Part shown: one piece after another, positions 6,357 to 8,028 of the stretch
How the letters are laid out: each line of letters opens with the position of its first letter
Numbering within the stretch: the first letter of the stretch is position 1
Assembly: GCA_025450155.1 (NCBI GenBank)
Contig: JANWIB010000131.1
Span: 1-8,028 of the forward strand
Source of the DNA: Sphingobacteriaceae bacterium
Lineage (GTDB): Bacteria; Bacteroidota; Bacteroidia; Sphingobacteriales; Sphingobacteriaceae
DNA: 8,028 bases
Direction of reading: 5' to 3'
Notes under the pieces: generated by a model
Seen by the model: only the letters and a program-made list of their open reading frames with translations
Told to the model about the DNA's origin: nothing
Databases searched by the model: none
Program-made: the position numbers and the translations under genes

Positions 6357-7086
6357 TGGCTTTTCGGCAAATGAAAATGATACGATCTGATTTTTCTTCA
6401 TCAAAGGGATTTAAAGAATAATCGCCAAATTGATGTAAAATTTCAAAGTTGCTGGCTTTAAAAAGCTTTTTAAAATCATCTAGTGAGAACGCTTTTACCT
6501 CCTCTTTGAATGCAAAGTTTTTGTTTTTATGCTCAAAAGTTATGTTTTTGATAATCATATCACCTTCTACAGTTTTGGTTAGGTGAAATTCGATATCTTC
6601 TACCTGTTTAATTTCCTGCCCCACTAAATGCCGCATAATTTTTTCACGGTTAAAGTAATCCAGAACTAATAGACCATCTTTCTTTAAAGCCTTATTGAAG
6701 CTTTTTAATGCTTTTATATGTTCTTTTTCGGTATTGAAAAAGCCAAAACTGGTGAACAGATTCAACACCATATCGAAATAATTGATATACATTAAATGGC
6801 GCATATCATGAATGTAGAAGTTCAGCGTATCATTTTCAAATTGCTTGGCGAACTTTATATTGGAGTAAGAAAGGTCTGTTCCGATTACATGATATCCTTT
6901 TTTGTTGAAATAGATAGCGTGCCGTCCCCTGCCGCAGCCTGCATCAAGTAAGAGCGAGTTTATGGGAGGCTTTAAAAATGCACACAGGTTATCTATAAAA
7001 AATTCGGCTTCCTCATCGTTCCGTTGGTGGTAAAGAATATGATAATAAGGGGAATTAAACCAGTTGTGATACCACTTTTTGGACAT
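6349..7086 (-). CDS. Class I SAM-dependent methyltransferase
   Basis: This 245-residue protein has a Rossmann-type methyltransferase core. Motif I is LLLDAGCGRGRHAIYF (DAGCGRG at residues 48-54), which binds S-adenosylmethionine. The acidic end of strand 2 is VIGTDLS (Asp71), which contacts the ribose. IHDMRHL (92-98) corresponds to the adenine-contacting acidic position, and DMVLNLFTSFGFF is strand 4. The C-terminal half (ITFEHKNKNFAFKEEVKAFS, then SLDDFKKLFKASNFEIL) is typical of small-molecule methyltransferases in this group, but the substrate cannot be inferred. The start is the ATG at 7084-7086 (MSKKWYHNWFNSPYYHILY). A TTG at 7110 would add 8 residues, but it lies inside a promoter -7 sequence. 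It is the first gene of a likely operon with the PAP2 and ZIP genes and diverges from glmM. Confidence 0.9.
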   Translation of the reverse strand: MSKKWYHNWFNSPYYHILYHQRNDEEAEFFIDNLCAFLKPPINSLLLDAGCGRGRHAIYFNKKGYHVIGTDLSYSNIKFAKQFENDTLNFYIHDMRHLMYINYFDMVLNLFTSFGFFNTEKEHIKALKSFNKALKKDGLLVLDYFNREKIMRHLVGQEIKQVEDIEFHLTKTVEGDMIIKNITFEHKNKNFAFKEEVKAFSLDDFKKLFKASNFEILHQFGDYSLNPFDEEKSDRIIFICRKANA

Positions 7087-7107
7087 ATATGGAATTAAAA
7101 GTGCTTG

Positions 7108-7115
7108 CAAATATA
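7108..7115 (-). promoter_or_regulatory. -7 promoter element for the methyltransferase operon
   Basis: Read on the - strand, TATATTTG matches the Bacteroidota -7 consensus TAnnTTTG exactly. It would start transcription near 7101, about 15 nt before the ATG at 7086. No good TTG -33 match lies 19-21 nt upstream, which weakens the call. Its position argues against the TTG start at 7110. Confidence 0.4.
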
Positions 7116-7134
7116 TGTAATTCTAATTTGTGTG

Positions 7135-7165
7135 TTGAGTGATTAGCCTTTTATTACTATTTTTG
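7135..7165 (+). promoter_or_regulatory. Bacteroidota-type promoter for glmM
   Basis: TTG (7135-7137) and TATTTTTG (7158-7165) lie 20 nt apart and match the -33 (TTTG, here GTTG) and -7 (TAnnTTTG) elements of the Bacteroidota primary sigma factor. Transcription would start near 7172, leaving a leader of about 17 nt before the GTG start at 7189. This is the best promoter match in the window. Confidence 0.6.
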
Positions 7166-7188
7166 AACACTAAATTAAACGTATCGTT

Positions 7189-8028
7189 GTGACTTTAATT
7201 AAATCAATTTCTGGTATAAGAGGAACTATTGGCGGTGTAGCCGGTGATGGCTTAACACCAATCGACATTGTTAAATTTACCGCGGCTTTTGGTAAGTGGA
7301 TAATAGAAAAAAGCGGTAATAAAAAGATTATAGTAGGGCGAGATGCTCGCATTTCTGGAGAAATGGTGTTAAACCTTGTGGTGGGAACTTTGCAAAGTAT
7401 TGGCGTAGATGTAATTGATTTGGGCTTATCTACTACACCAACAGTAGAAATTGCTGTGCCAGGAGAGAAAGCGGGTGGCGGAATTATTTTAACGGCAAGT
7501 CATAACCCCAAGCAATGGAACGCGTTAAAATTGCTTAATGCTAAAGGCGAGTTTATTAGCGATACCGATGGTAAAGAGGTACTAGCGCTTGCTGAGCAAA
7601 CTGACTTAGCTTTTGCTGAGGTAAACCACTTGGGGAAAGTAACACCCGATAATACCTATCTTAAAAAACATATCGACAAAATTTTGGCATTGCCCTTAGT
7701 AGACGTAAAGGCTATTAAAAAAGCTGATTTTAAAGTTGTTATTGATGGTGTAAATTCTACTGGAGGAACCTTTGTACCTGCATTGTTAAAAGCTTTAGGT
7801 GTAAAAACCGTGCACGAATTATATTGTGTTCCTGATGGAGAGTTTCCGCATAACCCGGAACCGCTACCCGAAAACCTGACTGCGTTATCGCAGCATGTGG
7901 TTTCAAAAAATGCTGATTTAGGAATCGCCGTTGATCCGGATGTGGATCGCTTGTGTTTTGTTTGCGAAGATGGGACGATGTTTGGAGAAGAATATACGTT
8001 AGTAGCCATTTCAGATTATATTTTACAA
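7189..8028 (+). CDS. glmM: Phosphoglucosamine mutase, 3' end missing
   Basis: GlmM converts glucosamine-6-phosphate to glucosamine-1-phosphate for UDP-GlcNAc, peptidoglycan and lipid A synthesis. The 280 visible codons cover domains 1 and 2 and most of domain 3 of the alpha-D-phosphohexomutase fold; the phosphate-binding domain 4 lies beyond the right edge. The N-terminus has ISGIRGTIGG, and VGRDARISGEMV follows. The phosphoserine loop is ILTASHNPKQWNALKLLN with catalytic Ser104 (E. coli Ser102). The Mg2+ loop is VDPDVDRLCF with Asp249, Asp251 and Asp253. The start is GTG at 7189: an in-frame TAA lies at 7171-7173, no ATG or TTG lies between, and the resulting MTLIKSISGIRG is the usual Bacteroidota start. 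A phosphomannomutase role is possible, because the family overlaps in sequence. It has its own promoter, divergent from the methyltransferase operon. Confidence 0.92.
   Translation, partial: MTLIKSISGIRGTIGGVAGDGLTPIDIVKFTAAFGKWIIEKSGNKKIIVGRDARISGEMVLNLVVGTLQSIGVDVIDLGLSTTPTVEIAVPGEKAGGGIILTASHNPKQWNALKLLNAKGEFISDTDGKEVLALAEQTDLAFAEVNHLGKVTPDNTYLKKHIDKILALPLVDVKAIKKADFKVVIDGVNSTGGTFVPALLKALGVKTVHELYCVPDGEFPHNPEPLPENLTALSQHVVSKNADLGIAVDPDVDRLCFVCEDGTMFGEEYTLVAISDYILQ

Noticed and set aside
7170..7352. Open frame on the - strand opposite the glmM start
   Set aside because: It overlaps the conserved GlmM N-terminus and its promoter; no protein features are seen.
7656..8009. Open frame on the - strand opposite glmM
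   Set aside because: It is antisense to the conserved Mg2+-loop region of GlmM; the translation is low-complexity Ser/Thr-rich.

Overview
The window looks like chromosomal DNA from a Bacteroidota species, most likely near the Sphingobacteriales (Pedobacter/Mucilaginibacter-like). This is an inference. It rests on the low-to-moderate GC, the lack of Shine-Dalgarno sequences before starts, a promoter of the Bacteroidota type (TTG, 20 nt, TAnnTTTG) before the last gene, and protein N-termini typical of that phylum, such as GlmM starting MTLIKSISGIRGTIGG. I see no plasmid, phage, insertion sequence, CRISPR array, tRNA or rRNA.

Layout. Positions 1-647 (+) hold the 3' part of a gene with two tandem SRPBCC (AHSA1-type) domains, cut by the left edge. 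Positions 705-1196 (-) hold a YajQ-family nucleotide-binding protein, convergent with the first gene. A short AT-rich divergent promoter region separates yajQ from a very lysine-rich, histone-tail-like small protein (1271-1795, +). A hairpin lies between that gene and ppk1 (1881-3932, +), which is followed after 4 nt by a Ppx/GppA phosphatase (3937-4812, +, TTG start). The last two form a polyphosphate synthesis/degradation pair. The convergent gap 4813-5079 has no gene. It holds a G-rich, foldable element with two copies of GGAAAGCCCG, closed by a GCGTT/AACGC stem and followed by six T, plus a second hairpin just upstream. This is the best candidate for an undescribed RNA or interspersed repeat.

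Positions 7086 down to 5080 (-) hold three overlapping genes that look like one operon: a class I SAM methyltransferase, a PAP2-family membrane phosphatase, and a ZIP-family metal transporter whose second metal site appears lost. Diverging from them is glmM (7189 to the right edge, +), a phosphoglucosamine mutase with a GTG start and a good promoter, of which 280 codons are visible.

How they work together. Ppk1 makes polyphosphate from ATP and the Ppx-like protein probably degrades it. The lysine-rich protein upstream is probably a nucleic-acid- or polyanion-binding protein; a link to polyphosphate is speculative. GlmM feeds UDP-GlcNAc and peptidoglycan synthesis. The methyltransferase/PAP2/ZIP operon has no obvious shared pathway. 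Most of the window is ordinary housekeeping and accessory content; I see no convincing new multi-gene system.
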